Assembly: GCF_000332335.1 (NCBI RefSeq)
Contig: NZ_KB235948.1
Span: 2,514,661-2,578,660, forward strand
DNA: 64,000 bases
DNA from: Kamptonema formosum PCC 10802
GTDB taxonomy: Bacteria > Cyanobacteriota > Cyanobacteriia > Cyanobacteriales > Oscillatoriaceae
Reading direction: 5' to 3'
Below the pieces are notes generated by a model, which searched no databases, was not told the DNA's origin, and saw nothing but the letters and a program-made list of their open reading frames with translations. A program made the position numbers and the translations under genes. Of the stretch, positions 33,288 through 43,000 are shown one piece after another (the first letter of the stretch is position 1; the number at the start of each line of letters is the position of its first letter).

Positions 33288-34058
33288 CTACAATTTTAGG
33301 AGTGATGCTATGGAGGAATCCTCGGATTTCTGGGTTCTTTTCAGCAGGTAAAGCAACTGGGCGAGTTCTAGATTGTCTGTAGTAATCATCCGCTCCTCCT
33401 CTTCCGGAGTGACAATCAGGTTTGACTGCTTCGCTCCCTCGAGTTTTAAATCCCAGGCAGCAATCCCATAGATTAAACAGCGGTCAAGCACAGCCCCCTC
33501 TAAGTTTGTCTCAACTAGCTGGGCGCTCCTGAGATTCGCCTGCGTCAGGTTGGCATGACTGAGGTTGGCCTTGGTGAGGTTTGCCCCTCTGAGGATTGCC
33601 GAACTCAAGTCAGCCTCCTTGAGGACAACCTCGCTGAGGTTGGCCGTGCTGAGGATGGCCTCGTTGAGGATGGCCGATCTGAGGTTGGCCTCGATTAGGT
33701 TCGCCCCCATGAGAATGGCCTGGGTGAGGTTGGCCTCACTGAGGTTGGCGGCGATCAGGTTCGCCCCGATCAGGTTTGCCCCAATCAGGTTGGCTCTCCT
33801 GAGGTCAGCCCCGATCAGGATTGCCCGGCTGAGAATGGCCCCCGTGAGGTCCGCCCCGCCCAAGTCCGCCCCATCCAGGTCCGCCACCACCAGCATCGCT
33901 CTGCTGAGGTTGGCTTGGGTGAGATTTGCTCCGTTGAGAATTGCCCTGCTGAGGTCGGCTTGCGTGAGGTCTGGCTCTATCTCAGGATTCTCTTGCCTCC
34001 ACTGATTCCAAACGTCCACCCCGCGTTCGAGCAGATCCAAATGTTCTTTGTTGGCCAT
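33288..34058 (-). CDS. Pentapeptide-repeat protein
   Basis: 256 residues from ATG 34058, which has GGGGGAG nine bases upstream; the frame is open for 109 more codons upstream but without such a site. The start MANKEHLDLLERGVDVWNQW with NPEIEPDL is a common cyanobacterial lead-in. About 33 consecutive A(D/N)LXX pentapeptides follow (GANLTQANLSRAM, ADLGGADLTGAIL), which fold as a right-handed beta-helix. The C-terminal 55 residues are not repetitive (EGAKQSNLIVTPEEEERMIT). Function unknown. Its DNA is repetitive and gives a long opposite-strand frame that is a shadow. Confidence 0.92.
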   Translation of the reverse strand: MANKEHLDLLERGVDVWNQWRQENPEIEPDLTQADLSRAILNGANLTQANLSRAMLVVADLDGADLGGADLTGAILSRAILIGADLRRANLIGANLIGANLIAANLSEANLTQAILMGANLIEANLRSAILNEAILSTANLSEVVLKEADLSSAILRGANLTKANLSHANLTQANLRSAQLVETNLEGAVLDRCLIYGIAAWDLKLEGAKQSNLIVTPEEEERMITTDNLELAQLLYLLKRTQKSEDSSIASLLKL

Positions 34059-34890
34059 GTCGCTTCTCCCCCTTAGCCTAGTTGTGACACAGGCGCAAGA
34101 CCTCTGCCTAGCCTGTTTACATTTTTTAATATGCCGTCCTACTATAGAGATTAACCGGCATTTTTGGGGAATCCTAGATAGAGGAACACTGCTGCTAGTC
34201 CCTGCGGCTGCGGCGATTTGGGCGTTTCGCTTGGCAGCCGTCCGCAGGGGAACCCACCAGCACGGTTCCCCATTGCCTATTTCTGTAGAGAAAACCTTGA
34301 CAAATCTATCTTTCCCCTGGCTGGTGTCCTGCCTCACAGGCGTGCCTCTACGATTAATAATAATACCCAGATAGGCAGGGCTCACCTTCTCCCCTGTAGA
34401 AAAGGCGGGATTCGCTTCTCAATCAATAAAATAATGAAAACATAGCGTAACTTTTCCTCAAAATAATTACTGATAAGCGTGAATAGTCAGCCGCCATTAA
34501 AGGATTAAATAAATTCTCCTGATCTGGAAAGACCCCTTCACTATTCTATAAAACTTTGTGGCTCAAATGACCGGCTGCCGGTCGGATTTGCGGCCAATAA
34601 TTTTGCGATCTAGCAGTAGACAGTCAGTTGAGTACAAGGGATCTCACTTGCTCGTAGAGACAGGCATCTGAGGGAACGCCTGTCCAACGTCCTAACCTAA
34701 GCGCCTAGTGCTATATCTAAAAGTGGGTTGCCTATTTTGGATTTTGGATTTTGGATTGAAAAAAACGGCTGGAATGCCTTTTCAGCTAGAGTCAAAAATA
34801 CTGTCCCTCTCAACTCGGTAGAACTCCGAAATTTTCCCATCTACATCAACTAACCAACCGGAAACAATATTAAAGGTTGCTAGCTCCAAT
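34059..34890. other. Intergenic between the pentapeptide and MFS genes
   Basis: No gene seen. GACAGGCATCTGAGGGAACG then CCTGTCC (34651-34674) is a degenerate member of the GGACAGGCG hairpin family. The heptamer TTTGGAT/ATTTTGG is repeated at 34735-34758 (STRR type). 34430-34560 is AT-rich. Confidence 0.5.
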
Positions 34891-36396
34891 ATGCTCACAT
34901 CCGTGGCGGATATTGCCCCAGACAAACCCGTATCTTTGCCATTGCCTGAAAGTGCAGGAACGAGCGCTGCTGCCCTTGCGGCTGTGCCTTCCGACCCCCC
35001 CTTGACCTCCGATTTGGCAGCCGCAGCCGAGACACAAGAGAGACAGGGGAGAATTTCCAAAGCTGAGATTCGCTCCAGCTTGAAAGCCTTAACTCTCGAT
35101 AGCGTTTTTGCCAGTATTTTCACCAGCGTCACCACCGGCGTGCTGCTGAGTAATTTCTTGCTGCAGCTGGGCGCAACCAGCGTGGAAATCGGGCTAGTGT
35201 CTTCCATTCCCATGCTTGCGAACTTACTGCAGCCGGTGGGAGCGATCGTTGCAGACAGAACCGGCAGCCGGCGATGGTACAATCTGCTGGTGTTCGGTCT
35301 GTCGCGCCTGCTGTGGCTGGTTTTAGTGCTGCTGGCTGTGTTTGACGGCACCGGCACTGACCGGCACCGGCTGGTGCAGTGCACGCTGGGAATTATTTTA
35401 GCAGCTCAAGTGCTCTTAGCCTTGGGCAGCGCCTCCTACCTCAGCTGGATGGGGGCGCTGGTCCCCCACCGGCTGCGGGGGCGATATTTTGGCTTGCGCA
35501 ACTTCGCCAGCACCTTGACCAACCTGCTGTGCCTGCCGCTAATGGGACTGGCGGTGTCTGCCAAAGCCGGTGGCACAGCACACAGCTATGGGGCGGTGCT
35601 ATTTGTCGGCGTTTTAGCGGGGCTGCTCAGTCTGGCGTGCCAGCTCTTTATAACGGATGTCAACCCGCTTTTGCCGGCGTCGGGCGGGAAAATCGCCACC
35701 GAAAGCAAGCCGAGTGAAGTGTCTTCCCGATTCCCACTGCTGGATATTTTTAAGCATAGCAATTTCCTGATCTTTTTGCTCTACTTTGGCTTGTGGACGT
35801 TTGCCGTTAACCTCAGCGCTCCTTTCTTTAATATGTACATGCTTGAAGAATTGGGGCTGGATGTGAGTTCGGTATCGCTTTATAATAGCCTGAGTGCGGC
35901 GGCGAGGCTGCTGGTGCTGCTGGGAGTTGGCAAATTGGCCGACCGGCTGGGGAATCGCCCCCTGCTTATTGGCGTGTGCCTTGGGGTGGCGGCGATTCCC
36001 GCACTCTACCTGGGTGCCAGCACTCACCCCGGTTGCGTTTGGCCGTGGCTAGTGCTGATACACCTGATCGGCGGCGGCGGTTGGGGGGTGATTGAGCTGT
36101 GTAATAATAATATTCAATTGGAAATAGCGCCGGCGCGTTCCTCCTCGGCTTACTTTGGGGTTGCCGCAGCGGCGGCTGGAATTGCCGGTGCTTTGGGAAC
36201 GACTGCCGGCGGTTTTCTCGCCGAGAGTGCCGGTGGGTTTAGCGGGCTGTTTATCCTTGCCACTATCGTGCGAGTGGTTGCGATTTCGCCGCTGGTTTTT
36301 GTCAAAGAACCGCGCCGTCCGTCGCTGCAGCAGTTGCTGCGGGTTTTGTTTGTTTGGAAGCCGCGACCGGTGCCGGTGTTGCAACCGCTGAAATAG
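34891..36396 (+). CDS. Major facilitator superfamily transporter
   Basis: 501 residues, ATG 34891. The first 70 residues are a soluble Ala/Pro/Ser-rich tail; then about 12 membrane helices. The loop between helices 2 and 3 has the MFS signature in the form GAIVADRTGSRRW, and helix 8-9 has GVGKLADRLGNRPLL, the second-half copy. The substrate cannot be told. The overall plan (long N-terminal tail, LTLDSVFASIFTSVTTGVLL) resembles uncharacterised cyanobacterial MFS proteins. Stands alone; a repeat-rich region follows. Confidence 0.88.
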   Translation: MLTSVADIAPDKPVSLPLPESAGTSAAALAAVPSDPPLTSDLAAAAETQERQGRISKAEIRSSLKALTLDSVFASIFTSVTTGVLLSNFLLQLGATSVEIGLVSSIPMLANLLQPVGAIVADRTGSRRWYNLLVFGLSRLLWLVLVLLAVFDGTGTDRHRLVQCTLGIILAAQVLLALGSASYLSWMGALVPHRLRGRYFGLRNFASTLTNLLCLPLMGLAVSAKAGGTAHSYGAVLFVGVLAGLLSLACQLFITDVNPLLPASGGKIATESKPSEVSSRFPLLDIFKHSNFLIFLLYFGLWTFAVNLSAPFFNMYMLEELGLDVSSVSLYNSLSAAARLLVLLGVGKLADRLGNRPLLIGVCLGVAAIPALYLGASTHPGCVWPWLVLIHLIGGGGWGVIELCNNNIQLEIAPARSSSAYFGVAAAAAGIAGALGTTAGGFLAESAGGFSGLFILATIVRVVAISPLVFVKEPRRPSLQQLLRVLFVWKPRPVPVLQPLK

Positions 36397-36476
36397 GGAG
36401 TGCCGGCAATTCGCGCCGGTGATTATTTACGCATAGGAAAACGGCATACTTTGTGGAGAGGAACCCCACCCCCCAA

Positions 36477-36502
36477 CCCCCTCCCCGCGTGCGGGGAGGG
36501 GG
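36477..36502. repeat. CCCCCTCCCCGC hairpin repeat after the MFS gene
   Basis: Perfect 12-bp arms CCCCCTCCCCGC / GCGGGGAGGGGG around GT, preceded by CCCCACCCCCCAA. Same family as 5240, 8246 and 10535. It lies 80 bases after the MFS stop and may terminate it. Confidence 0.8.
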
Positions 36503-36518
36503 AGAAGCGTCTGTAGAA

Positions 36519-36602
36519 GGTCCATCGTTCGAGCTCCGAGATCCATCGTTCGAGCTCAGAGGTTCATCGTTCGAGTTCGGAGGTCCATCGTTCGAGCTCG
36601 GA
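36519..36602. repeat. 21-bp tandem repeat, four copies
   Basis: GGTCCATCGTTCGAGCTCGG plus A, repeated four times with one to four differences per copy. As 21 is a multiple of three, one frame reads PSFELRG-like heptapeptides, but the frame starts inside a dispersed hairpin and has no ribosome-binding site. Confidence 0.92.
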
Positions 36603-36630
36603 GGTCCAAGTATCGGGTTGATGCCGGTGC

Positions 36631-36930
36631 TTTAGCCCAAAAACCTTTAATGCCGGCAGCCGGAAGGTTTGTAGTTGGGCTTTAGCCCAAAAACCTTTAA
36701 TGCCGGCAGCCGGAAGGTTTGTAGTTGGGCTTTAGCCCAAAAACCTTTAATGCCGGCAGCCGGAAGGTTTGTAGTTGGGCTTTAGCCCAAAAACCTTTAA
36801 TGCCGGCAGCCGGAAGGTTTGTAGTTGGGCTTTAGCCCAAAAACCTTTAATGCCGGCAGCCGGAAGGTTTGTAGTTGGGCTTTAGCCCAAAAACCTTTAA
36901 TGCCGGCAGCCGGAAGGTTTGTAGTTGGGC
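36631..36930. repeat. Six perfect tandem copies of a 50-bp double-hairpin repeat
   Basis: TTTAGCCCAA marks 36631, 36681, 36731, 36781, 36831 and 36881, exactly 50 apart; the copies are identical. Each unit holds two potential hairpins: TTGGGC-TTTA-GCCCAA across the unit boundary and AAACCTT ... AAGGTTT around TGCCGGCAGCCGG. It extends the 26-bp repeat family with an inserted second hairpin. The rest up to 37106 holds no gene. Confidence 0.97.
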
Positions 36931-37106
36931 CGCACACCGGCACACGATCTCTTAGCCCTTTCCGCGCCAGCGGGGATGGGGTTGGGTGCCGGGTTCACCC
37001 CCCGTGGCGCGTGGCGAGATAGAGTGAGGGGCAATTTATCTGCAATCAGCCATCCGCACCAGTCGGGAGTTAAGGCGCTTTGGCTGACTCTGCTCTGTGT
37101 GACAGG

Positions 37107-39686
37107 TTACTGCTGAATCAGTTTGAGGAGTTGCTGTGCTCTTTGGCACTGAGGGTGCCCTTGAGCGCAGAAAAGTTTTGCCGCTTTTTGTGCATCCTCT
37201 ATCGCCCCCTGTTTATCTCCCAAGAAAGAACGGGCAACACCCCGATTGTAGTAGGTAATGGCATAGTCAGGCTTGAGTTCAATGGCTTTGCTGTAATCGG
37301 CAATCGCTCCCTGTTTATCTCCCAAGTTAAAACGGGCTAAACCCCGATTGTAGTAGGCACCGGCATCGTCAGGCTTGAGTTCAATGGCTTTGCTGTAATC
37401 AATAATTGCTCCCTGTTTATCTCCCAAGTCATCACGGGCAACACCCCGGTTGTTGTAGGCTTCGGCATCGTCAGGCTTGAGTTCAATGGCTTTGCTGTAA
37501 TCAATAATTGCTCCCTGTTTGTCTCCCAAGTCATCACGGGTATTTCCCCGGTTGTAGTAAGCTTTGGCATCGTCAGGCTTGAGTTCAATGGCTTTGCTGT
37601 AATCAATAATTGCTCCCTGTTTGTCTCCCAAGGCATAATGGGCATTACCCCGGTTGTAGTACGTTTCGGCAAAGTCAGGCTTGAGTTCAATGGCTTTAGT
37701 GTAATCGGCAATTGCTCCCTTTTTATCTCCCAAGGCAGAACAGGCTAAACCCCGGCTGTAGTAGGCTAACGGGTGAGGCTTGAGTTCAATGGCTTGGCTG
37801 TAGGCATCTCTTGCTTCTGGATAGCGTTTTAATTCTTGCAGCAGTTCTCCTCGCCACATATAAAGGACAGAATCTTTGTCGTTGATGGCAATTGCCTTAT
37901 CAAAGGATGCCAGCGCCTCTGGGTATCGGTTCAAGTCGTAAAGCGCATTACCTCGCTCGCGCCAAGCTTCATATAAGTTTGGCTTGATTTGAGTCGCTCT
38001 GTCAAAAGATGCCAAAGCTTCTTGATATTTATCCTGCCATCTCAGCGCCAATCCGCGTGCGTACCAAGCTGCATATAAGTTTGGCTTTATTTTAATTGCT
38101 TCGTCAAAAGCCTTCACCGCTTCATCGAAGCGAAATACCCGCCACAACTGATTGCCATAATTCACCCAATCCGTTTCGCTCGCACCGCTGGCAGGTTTTT
38201 CTAGAGTAAATAAAGCCGCGCGTATTGAAGCTATCTCTCCTTCATTGAGTGACGGAGGTGCGGATGTCTCCACGCTCAACCACTCTGGCTTTATCCCCGC
38301 CTTTTCTGCTAAACTGATAAATGTCGTCACCGGCACACCCAAACTGTAACCTAGCTGATAGGTTATCTCTCCTTCCGCAGCGGCGTTAATCCCAATCACC
38401 CGCCCGCGAGTATCCAATACCGGCCCCCCGCTCATCCCGGGTTGACTAATATTGGTGTACACTAGCTCGTAACCACTCGTTAAAGACGAAGAGTCTTTCG
38501 CATTAATAGCCCCCCTTTCTTTACTAAAAACCAGTCCACCGGTAAACAGCCGGGAGGGGTTTATCGCGCCTTTTGCACCCGGCCACCCAGAGACGAAAAC
38601 CCAAGATTCTTCTTTTATATCATACTTTGCCAAAGTCGCCAGGGAGTAAGTTTCGTTGCTCTGGAACTGCAGCACCGCCAAGTCCACTCCCTCCAGTCTT
38701 TTTACCGTGCCATAGTTCACCGGCACCCTCGCCCCATCCGGCGTCACAACCTGATATTTCCCTTCCTTCTCCACCACATGATCAGCCGTGAGGACATAAT
38801 AAGTCTTCCCCCGCTTGGCAACAATCACCCCCGAACCATTCCCATTTTGCCCATCAATCCGCACCGTAATCTCTGCGGCTTTTTTGTTCACCTCCCCTGC
38901 AATGCCGGTGAGGGGTGGAATCGCGATGTTTCCCACCCGTTCAGGCGCTACCTCAGCCAATATCTCCACCGGCACCCCCCAACTCAAGCGGTTCATCTGC
39001 TGCAACTGCGCCTCGCTGGGGCGGGAACCGTCCTCAAATCGGTAGGCATCCGCCAAAATCGGATAAGCACTCACGCCATTAATGCCAGTCACCTCACCAA
39101 AATAGTTTAGCACCGGCCCGCCGCTCATCCCCTGCTGGATATCATTAGTATACCCGATGCGGTAGCCCCCCCGCAATGCCTTATCCGGTAACATTTCGAT
39201 TTTGCCGGCACTCACAACCAGGCGATCCGAGTCAAACGGAAACCCCGCCGCCAAAACCTTATCCCCCACCGCAAAAGAGCGCCGGTGTCCCAGCGCCGCC
39301 ACCGCATACTCTCCCGCCGCCGGAAACTCCAGCAGCACCAAATCCTTCCCCTGAAAATCGGCTTTTTTAACCACCGATGCCGTGTGTGTTTTGCCGTCCT
39401 GCGTCCCGATGCTATACGGCTGTCCCGGTGTCAGGACGTGCTGGTTCGTCAGCACCGTATAAACCCCGTTTTGCTTGCCGATCAGCGTCCCCGAACCCGC
39501 CCCATTTTTTGCCAGCACCTTTACTGTAATTGATGCCGCCAGCTTTTGCAACTCCTCCTCGGATAGAGGCGCGGCGACTTGCTCCAAAGTTGCCGGTTGG
39601 GGGGCGCATCCCCCCAGAGACATTGCCGATGCCGGTAGCAGGAACAGTCCAAAAGCAGCAATCCAAATTAGCGAATTTCGATTCAT
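37107..39686 (-). CDS. Lipoprotein with two trypsin-like domains and about ten TPRs
   Basis: 859 residues, ATG 39686. The signal peptide ends in a lipobox-like SLGGC (Cys27), suggesting an envelope lipoprotein. Two S1/trypsin-like domains follow (about 50-240 and 265-460), each with a full triad: NQHVL, DLVLLEF, GMSGGPVLNYF; then ADHVV, DLAVLQF, GMSGGPVLDTR. Residues about 500-850 are TPRs. The last six or so are 34-residue units almost identical in DNA (YNRGN, LGDKQGAI, DYSKAIELKPDDA), spacing 102 bp. The double protease plus TPR layout is found in cyanobacteria; substrates are unknown. Confidence 0.93.
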   Translation of the reverse strand: MNRNSLIWIAAFGLFLLPASAMSLGGCAPQPATLEQVAAPLSEEELQKLAASITVKVLAKNGAGSGTLIGKQNGVYTVLTNQHVLTPGQPYSIGTQDGKTHTASVVKKADFQGKDLVLLEFPAAGEYAVAALGHRRSFAVGDKVLAAGFPFDSDRLVVSAGKIEMLPDKALRGGYRIGYTNDIQQGMSGGPVLNYFGEVTGINGVSAYPILADAYRFEDGSRPSEAQLQQMNRLSWGVPVEILAEVAPERVGNIAIPPLTGIAGEVNKKAAEITVRIDGQNGNGSGVIVAKRGKTYYVLTADHVVEKEGKYQVVTPDGARVPVNYGTVKRLEGVDLAVLQFQSNETYSLATLAKYDIKEESWVFVSGWPGAKGAINPSRLFTGGLVFSKERGAINAKDSSSLTSGYELVYTNISQPGMSGGPVLDTRGRVIGINAAAEGEITYQLGYSLGVPVTTFISLAEKAGIKPEWLSVETSAPPSLNEGEIASIRAALFTLEKPASGASETDWVNYGNQLWRVFRFDEAVKAFDEAIKIKPNLYAAWYARGLALRWQDKYQEALASFDRATQIKPNLYEAWRERGNALYDLNRYPEALASFDKAIAINDKDSVLYMWRGELLQELKRYPEARDAYSQAIELKPHPLAYYSRGLACSALGDKKGAIADYTKAIELKPDFAETYYNRGNAHYALGDKQGAIIDYSKAIELKPDDAKAYYNRGNTRDDLGDKQGAIIDYSKAIELKPDDAEAYNNRGVARDDLGDKQGAIIDYSKAIELKPDDAGAYYNRGLARFNLGDKQGAIADYSKAIELKPDYAITYYNRGVARSFLGDKQGAIEDAQKAAKLFCAQGHPQCQRAQQLLKLIQQ

Positions 39687-39737
39687 CTCTTTATATATAT
39701 AGTGTTCACAATTTTACAATCTCACCCTTCCCTAGGA

Positions 39738-39937
39738 AGCGCAGGCGAGACGCCTGCGCTACGTCGTCCCCCCGTAAGGCGTAGGACTGGCGTCCCGCCT
39801 GTCCCTTCCAACGCCATCCCCCCGCAGGACGTAGGACAGCGCAGGCGAGACGCCTGCGCTACGTCGTTCCCCCTTTAGGACGTAGGACCGGCCTCCCGCC
39901 TGTCCCGAGAGGCCATCCCCCCTGGGAGTGATACCGG
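39738..39937. repeat. 100-bp duplication with nested hairpins upstream of the protease-TPR gene
   Basis: A 30-base segment beginning AGCGCAGGCGAGACGCCTGC is exactly repeated at 39738 and 39838. It contains the hairpin AGCGCAGGCG-AGA-CGCCTGCGCT. Each copy is followed by a member of the GTAGGAC-GGC-CCCGCCTGTCCC family. A further partial copy is at about 39924-39952. Confidence 0.88.
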
Positions 39938-40057
39938 CCTCCCGCCTGTCCCCAACTCTCAATATCCCACAACCGGCGCACTTTTGAGAAACTTGTCAAT
40001 ATCCACCTGAATCTAAACTTGAGAAGCGCCGGCTCCTTCGCAGTGCCGGTGTTGTCC

Positions 40058-40090
40058 AGAAACCGGGTTTCTAGAAGAAACCCGGTTTCT
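40058..40090. repeat. Family A palindrome in swapped arm order, touching the GGDEF-EAL stop
   Basis: AGAAACCGGGTTTCT, AGA, AGAAACCCGGTTTCT: the two arms appear in the opposite order from the other copies. It ends at the stop codon of the minus-strand gene and is positioned as its terminator. Confidence 0.85.
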
Positions 40091-43000
40091 TATAAACTAA
40101 ACTGCGGATTTGAAGCTAGCAGCGCCTCAGCAGCTTGCCTGTCCAGCGGTTTGGCAAAAAAGTATCCCTGTCCGCAATCGCACTCCAGCGACACAAGTTG
40201 CAAAAGCTGCTCCTCGGTTTCCACACCCTCCGCCACCACATCCATTTTCAACTGGTGCGCCAACATCACAATCGCCCGCACAATCTCCGAACTATCGCTA
40301 TCAGCGCCCAGCATGCTGACAAAAGAACGGTCAATCTTTAAGGTACTCACCGGCAATTTTTGTAAATAGCTCAGAGAAGAATAGCCGGTGCCAAAATCAT
40401 CCACACAAAGGTGGATATTCCTGGCTCTAAGCTCTTCCAGAACCTCCGTGGCCGCAGCGGCATTTTCCATGAGCGCACTTTCGGTTATTTCCAGTTTTAA
40501 ACAGCTGACATCCAGACCTGTTTCTAGCAAAATATTATCAATGTGTTCAACCAGATTTGGCGCGGCGATCTGCAGGCTTGACAGATTCACATTTATTGTG
40601 ATATTAGAGAGAGAGGGGAATTGCTCGTGCCACTGGCGCAGCTGGAGACAAGCTTCGCGCAAAACCCACTGCCCGAGGGGGAGAATCAGGTGGGTGTCTT
40701 CTGCGATGGGGATAAACTCTGCCGGTGAGACTAAGCCTCTCGTTGGGTTCAGCCAGCGCACAAGTGCCTCAAAACCGGCAATCCTCCCCGTCTCTAGCGA
40801 CACGACCGGCTGGTAGTGAAGCAATAATTTTGACTCGGGAATTTTGCAGTTAGGATTTTCACTAGATTCACAATTCAAAATGGAGAATTCTAAATTGTCT
40901 TGAATAGCTCGCCGCAAGTCAGTCTCCAACTGCAATCGCGTCACAGCACGGAGGTGCATGCCGGTGTTAAACACTTCATAGCGGGCTCTCCCTAGAGCTT
41001 TAGCGCGATACATGGCGGTATCGGCATCCCTCAAAAGGTCTTGTGGCCACTCATAGTTGAGTGAGGGGTGACTTGTGCCGTCTGGACTCTCTGCTGTGCG
41101 TTCTGAAAAGGCAATGCCAATGCTGGCGGTAGTAAAAATCTCGTGTCCGTTGAGGTGGAAAGGGGACTTCAGCAAGGCGTGGATCTGCTCCGCAACGCCG
41201 GTGGCATCGCTGATGTCTCTGATATTTTCCAGGAGGATGGCGAACTCATCGCCACCGAGACGCGCCACGGTATTGCCCGGTGCCAAATAGGTCGAGAGCC
41301 GGTGGGCAAAGGCAACCAGCAGCTGGTCTCCAATGCTGTGCCCGAGGCTGTCATTGACCAGCTTGAAGCGATCCAAATCCACTAAGAGCACCGCAAACCG
41401 GTAATCTGGGCGCTGCTGGCACGCCTCGACCGCATCCCACAGGCGATCTGTGAGCCAGGCGCGGTTGGGGGTGCCGGTCAGGGAGTCATAAAACGCCGCC
41501 AGCCACAATTGTTCTTGTATCCGCTTGCGCTCGGTGGTGTCGCGGATGACGGTGGAAAAGCCCCGCAAATAGCCGAACTGGTCTCGCAGGGCGGCAATGG
41601 CCACATCAGCCCAAAACCGGGACCCGTCGTTGCGCACCCGAAGGCCCTCCTCTTCGAGCCGGCCTGCGATCGCCGCCACTCTCAGGGCTTTCCAGGGCTT
41701 TTCCTGCTGGATTTCGTCACTGGTATAGAAGCGAGAAAAATGCTGGCCAATAATTTCAGAGGACAGATAGCCGGTGATCCGCTCAGCACCGGCGTTCCAG
41801 CTGACAACCCGTCCCACCGGGTCTAGCATGAAAATGGCGTAGTCCTTGACGCTGTCTACCAGCAACCGGAAGCGCTCTCTCTCCTCATACAGGGCGTCTT
41901 CCGCTTGCCGGCGCTCCGTGATGTCCCTGCAGCTGTAGAGCACTGTCCCCCCCGCGATCGAGAAGCGCTTCACATTTACCAGCACTGTCAGTTCCTTGCC
42001 GGCTTTGTTTTTTACCTGTCGCTCGATATTCTCAATTGCCAGAGCCGTTTCCAGCAGCGAGCGCTCGAAGAGGTTCTCTCCTAGCAGTTTGGAGATGTTG
42101 CCTAACGCCCTCACCTCTTCGACGGAGTAGCCGAACAGCTGCTGGGCGTTGGGACAGATAAAGGTAAAAGTGCCCGTGTCATCGGTGATGAAGACTGCCT
42201 CTGTTACGTTGCTCAGGGTGAGCCGGTGCAGCGCTTCTGAAGCTCGCAGCGCCTCACAGGCAGACTCTGGCTCCCTCATGTCTGGGTTCGCCCCACAATT
42301 CGTAATATCCCAGACAAAGGCGCACTGGCACTCCTGTCCCTCCCATTCCAGATAATTGACTTGCAGTCTCACCGGCTTTATCTGGCCATCTTTATGCCGG
42401 TGCTGGCACTCAAGGGTGAGTTCGCCGCGCTGTTTGACGGTGAGCCAGTGATCCGTCCAGGCCAGGGGGTTTAAGTCTGGGTTGATGTCCCACACACTCA
42501 GGTCGAGGATTTCTTCCCGGCTGTAGCCCAGCAACCGGCAGCCTGCTTCGTTTCCGTAGAGGATTCGGGCATCGGGCCCGATCCAAAAGACCGCACCGGC
42601 TGCCGCCTCCAGCGACAGCTCCGCCAGCCGCCCTATCTTTTCTTTTCGCTTAATTTTTGTTAAATTAAGGGATAAATCAGCTATGTTACGCCTCAGCTCC
42701 AGCTGGGCGGCGGCAAGCCTGCTCAAGGCGAGCAGCGCTTCTGCCTGCGCTTTCCCAAGCTGCTTGGGCGCTCTGTCCATCACCCACAAGGTGCCGGCAA
42801 TCTCACCTTTGGCCGTCACTAAGGGGTATCCGGCGCAAAACAGGAGATCGCTCTCCCCTGGAGGGGGTTCAACTTGCAAATAAAGGAGATTGCCGGCACT
42901 GTCCGCCCTCTCCCTAGCCTGCAGGAAGTTCCTCCCCCCGTCAAATAGCTGGTCGAAACGAGGGCAGGTGCTAGCATGGCAGGCGATTTCCGGGACGTCG

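Noticed and set aside
33565-34005. Plus-strand frame with RLASLRFAPI-type repeats
   Set aside because: Shadow of the pentapeptide-repeat gene; its periodicity is the 15-bp period of that gene.
36453-36635. Small frame with PSFELRG heptapeptides
   Set aside because: Starts next to a dispersed hairpin repeat without a ribosome-binding site; the peptide repeat follows from the 21-bp DNA repeat.
40019-40369. 116-codon plus-strand frame at the end of the GGDEF-EAL gene
   Set aside because: Lies antisense to the conserved EAL domain; codon content follows the minus-strand gene.
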